Shown here piece after piece: positions 61,861-64,000 of a stretch of 64,000 bases of DNA. Source of the stretch: JBNPEO01 sp050490315 (GTDB lineage Bacteria; Actinomycetota; Actinomycetes; Actinomycetales; Micrococcaceae); NCBI RefSeq assembly GCF_050490315.1, contig NZ_JBNPEO010000002.1, forward strand, positions 186,001 to 250,000. Reading direction: 5' to 3'. Below the pieces are notes generated by a model, which searched no databases, was not told the origin of the DNA, and was given only the letters and a program-made list of their open reading frames with translations. Within the stretch, counting starts at the first letter, position 1, and every line of letters starts with the position of its first letter. A program made the position numbers and the translations under genes.

Positions 61861-61893
61861 AGAGGGAGACGCCCGGTTTGGACGTCTCCCTCT
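61861..61893 (-). terminator. Hairpin downstream of gnd
   Basis: A 14-bp stem with one mismatch (AGAGGGAGACG..CC type) and a 5-nt loop between gnd and the SDR. The T-run is poor, so it may act as a stabiliser or weak terminator. Confidence 0.6.
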
Positions 61894-61934
61894 AACAGTC
61901 TTAACGGACTGACAGTGCTTAGAACGCAGTGCCC

Positions 61935-63371
61935 TTAGTGAGTGTCAACGGCACTGATCTCGCTCTTGTCCTCGCCCCACAAAGTGTGGAAGGAGCCTTC
62001 AGCATCAACACGGCCGTAGGTGTGCGCACCAAAGAGGTCACGCTGGCCCTGGATTACAGCGGCCGGCAAGCGCTTACGGCGCAAGCCGTCGTAGTAAGCC
62101 AACGACGACGAGAAGACCGGAACCGGAATACCCAACTGAACAGCCGTGGAAACCACGCGGCGCCAAGCCGGGAGTACATCCGCGATGGCCTTGGTAAAGG
62201 CCGGTGCGAAGAGCAGGTTGGCTGGCTTCTCTTCGGCAGCGTAGGCGTTGGTGATTTCCTTGAGGAGTTCAGCCCGGATGATGCAGCCACCGCGCCACAG
62301 TGAAGCAATCTGGTCCAGCTTCAAATCCCAGCCGTATTCTTTGGCAGCCGAGGTCAACATGTCTAGGCCTTGGGCGTAGGAGACCAACTTGGAGGCGTAG
62401 AGAGCCTGACGGACATCATCAACGAAGGTCTCCGGAACGTTTGCGTCCAGTTGACCAGCGGCCAAGAGTTCTTGGCCCAGCTTGCGCTGTTCGGACTGCG
62501 AGGAGAGTGCGCGGGCGAACACCGATTCGGCGATACCCGAGGTGGGTGAGCCAAGTTCCAGGGCAGAGATGACTGTCCAACGGCCGGTGCCCTTTTGACC
62601 TGCTGCGTCTACTACAACGTCAACAAAGGGCTTGCCGGTCTTGGCATCTACATGACCCAGAACTTCGGCGGAGATTTCGATCAAGAAGGAGGCGAGCTCA
62701 CCCTTGTTCCATTCGGCGAAGATCTTGGACTGTTCGCCCGGCTCAATGCCGGCCCCGGAGCGCAAGAGGTCATAGGCTTCACCAATTACCTGCATGTCGG
62801 CGTACTCAATGCCGTTGTGAACCATTTTCACAAAGTGGCCTGCGCCGTCGGTGCCAATCCATGCACAGCACGGCTGACCGTCTACGTGGGCCGAGATTTT
62901 CTCCAACAGCGGACCTAGCGCATCGTAGGATTCTTTGGAACCACCGGGCATGATGGACGGGCCGTTAAGGGCACCTTCCTCGCCACCCGAAACACCAACG
63001 CCCACAAAGTGCAGGTCCTTCTCTGCGAGGGCGGCCTCACGGCGGCGAGTGTCCTCATAGTGCGAGTTACCGGCGTCGATCACGATGTCACCGGGCTCCA
63101 GGAGTGGAACCAGCTGGTCAATAACGGAGTCCACCGGCTTGCCAGCCTTGACCATAATCAGCACGCGACGAGGCTTCTCGAGCGAGTCAACGAGTTCTTG
63201 AAGCGACTCAGTGCGAACAAAGTCACCTTCGCTGCCATGCTTTTCCAGCAAGGCATCCGTGCGCTCTACTGAGCGGTTGTGCAAAGCTACGGTAAATCCG
63301 TTGCGGGCCAAATTGCGGGCCAGGTTGGCGCCCATGACGGCCAATCCAGTTACGCCGATGTGTGCAGACAT
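61935..63371 (-). CDS. gnd: 6-phosphogluconate dehydrogenase, decarboxylating
   Basis: 478 residues from an ATG with GGAG at 6 bp. The NADP fold GVTGLAVMGANLARNLARNGF, IMPGGSKE, FVKMVHNGIEYADMQ with the catalytic Lys and Asn, and the C-terminal helical domain GGCIIRAELL are clear. It makes ribulose-5-phosphate and NADPH. It is divergent from a GntR-type regulator, with a nested palindrome in between. Confidence 0.97.
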   Translation of the reverse strand: MSAHIGVTGLAVMGANLARNLARNGFTVALHNRSVERTDALLEKHGSEGDFVRTESLQELVDSLEKPRRVLIMVKAGKPVDSVIDQLVPLLEPGDIVIDAGNSHYEDTRRREAALAEKDLHFVGVGVSGGEEGALNGPSIMPGGSKESYDALGPLLEKISAHVDGQPCCAWIGTDGAGHFVKMVHNGIEYADMQVIGEAYDLLRSGAGIEPGEQSKIFAEWNKGELASFLIEISAEVLGHVDAKTGKPFVDVVVDAAGQKGTGRWTVISALELGSPTSGIAESVFARALSSQSEQRKLGQELLAAGQLDANVPETFVDDVRQALYASKLVSYAQGLDMLTSAAKEYGWDLKLDQIASLWRGGCIIRAELLKEITNAYAAEEKPANLLFAPAFTKAIADVLPAWRRVVSTAVQLGIPVPVFSSSLAYYDGLRRKRLPAAVIQGQRDLFGAHTYGRVDAEGSFHTLWGEDKSEISAVDTH

Positions 63372-63465
63372 CTATCACTCCGATTCGTTGCAGGTTTAGT
63401 GCAGCTTGTTAGGGTCAAAACAGATTTTTGTGTATTTCCACACTATGGGTGACGGACAGTACGGG

Positions 63466-63499
63466 AAAGTAATGACCACTTTGCGGGCAAAGTTACTTT
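63466..63499. promoter_or_regulatory. Nested palindrome in the gnd / gntR spacer
   Basis: ACTTTGC-GG-GCAAAGT (63478-63493) is an exact 16-bp palindrome, and around it AAAGTAA (63466-63472) faces TTACTTT (63493-63499). Symmetry and position between two divergent genes suit a dimeric operator of the FadR/GntR type. The binder is inferred. Confidence 0.5.
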
Positions 63500-63600
63500 T
63501 TTGGAAGCGAATTTCTAGCCGGGCGCTCCATGCCTCGCAGCTAGGATAAAAACCACAACGTTGACCTCTCCTCCGTCACAAGCGAAAGTCTTTGCCTCTA

Positions 63601-64000
63601 ATGCCTCGTAAAGCAGCAACTAGTCTTCACCACCGCGCGATCGAAAACCTCGGTCAGCGGATTGTGGACGGTTCACTGCCGGAAGGGCACGTGATGTTAG
63701 CTGAGCAGCTGGAAACTGAACTGAACGTCTCACGTTCCGTCATTCGCGAGGCTGTGCGGGTTCTGCAGTCTTCCGGGTTAGTGGAGACCATCAAACGAGT
63801 GGGCATCCGCGTTTTGCCTGCATCGTTCTGGAACCCCTTTGATCCACTGGTGATTCGTTGGCGTTTGGCGAGTGCTGGACGCGGAGCCCAGCTACGTTCT
63901 TTGGCTGAACTCCGGACTGCTGTGGAACCCATTGCTGCCGAGTTGGCTGCTGCTAACGCACCGGAACAGCTCAAGCAGGAGTTGTTAGACACTGCCGATG
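63601..64000 (+). CDS. GntR/FadR family transcriptional regulator, N-terminal part
   Basis: The frame runs open from the ATG at 63601 to the window edge (133 codons). The N-terminal winged helix includes IVDGSLPEGHVMLAEQLETELNVSRSVIREAVRVLQSSGLVE, the FadR/GntR signature, followed by the start of an FCD-type helical domain (LRSLAELRTAVEPIAAELAA). The position facing gnd suggests control of gluconate or pentose phosphate genes, as for GntR1/2 of Corynebacterium; that is inference. The start has only a weak ribosome site. Confidence 0.85.
   Translation, partial: MPRKAATSLHHRAIENLGQRIVDGSLPEGHVMLAEQLETELNVSRSVIREAVRVLQSSGLVETIKRVGIRVLPASFWNPFDPLVIRWRLASAGRGAQLRSLAELRTAVEPIAAELAAANAPEQLKQELLDTAD

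Overview
The window looks like ordinary chromosome from a mid-GC actinobacterium, most likely of the Micrococcaceae (Arthrobacter/Neomicrococcus-like). Evidence for this is the order rne - rplU - rpmA - obgE - proB - proA - nadD - rsfS, a translational ileS T-box of actinobacterial type, a paired clpP1/clpP2 with clpX and tig, a DsbA-fold protein of the mycothiol-dependent nitroreductase family, a GT-C mannosyltransferase of MptB type, a GapB-type GAPDH of 480 residues, an acidic-tip-less Ssb and a class A RNase P RNA. The genus is inference. I see no prophage, transposon, CRISPR array, restriction-modification or defence cassette, and no biosynthetic cluster.

Layout. 1-4.2 kb: a DUF58 protein (cut by the window edge) with its MoxR ATPase, a ROK regulator and an RlmG-like methyltransferase, all on the minus strand. 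4.2-17.8 kb, minus strand: two identical tRNA-Ala(GGC) genes, then (in 3' to 5' coordinate order) rsfS, a tail-anchored unknown, nadD, a His-rich small membrane protein, proA, proB, obgE, rpmA, rplU, a thiD-tenA fusion inserted between rplU and rne, and a very long RNase E. 18.2-25.9 kb: a plus-strand VKOR gene, then ndk, a DUF4233 protein, folC, ileS with its T-box leader, an SDR and a DUF488 protein on the minus strand. 26-28.7 kb: valS. 28.7-33.8 kb, minus strand: DsbA-like protein, clpX, clpP2, clpP1 and tig, with a ClgR-type operator upstream of clpP1.

33.9-41 kb: tRNA-Pro and tRNA-Gly, a secreted M15 peptidase with four Cys-paired N-terminal repeats, a Nei-type glycosylase with rpiB, a DUF1648 membrane protein and pepN. 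41-48.4 kb: OsmC, MscS, truncated haemoglobin, a conserved unknown, two acyl-CoA thioesterases, ettA, a lipoprotein, an Ssb paralogue and tRNA-Arg(TCT). 48.8-55.6 kb: an MptB-like mannosyltransferase, orn, tRNA-His, def, an acyltransferase-like protein, a secreted HNH nuclease, a small coiled-coil protein and gapB. 55.8-64 kb: rnpB, yaaA, a zinc-ribbon/coiled-coil protein, a Nif3-like protein, msrA, cysK-cysE, an SDR, gnd, and a divergent FadR/GntR-type regulator cut by the window edge.

The genes mostly serve translation and RNA turnover (RNase E, Orn, RNase P, L21, L27, ObgE, RsfS, Def, EttA, IleS, ValS, tRNAs), proteostasis (trigger factor, ClpXP, PepN), redox repair (VKOR, MsrA, OsmC, YaaA, DsbA-like) and central metabolism (Pro, Cys, NAD, folate, thiamin salvage, pentose phosphate). 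The best regulatory signals are the ileS T-box with a visible SD/anti-SD pair, the ClgR-like box before clpP1P2, and a nested palindrome between gnd and the GntR-type regulator. Several intergenic regions end in long, near-perfect rho-independent terminators.
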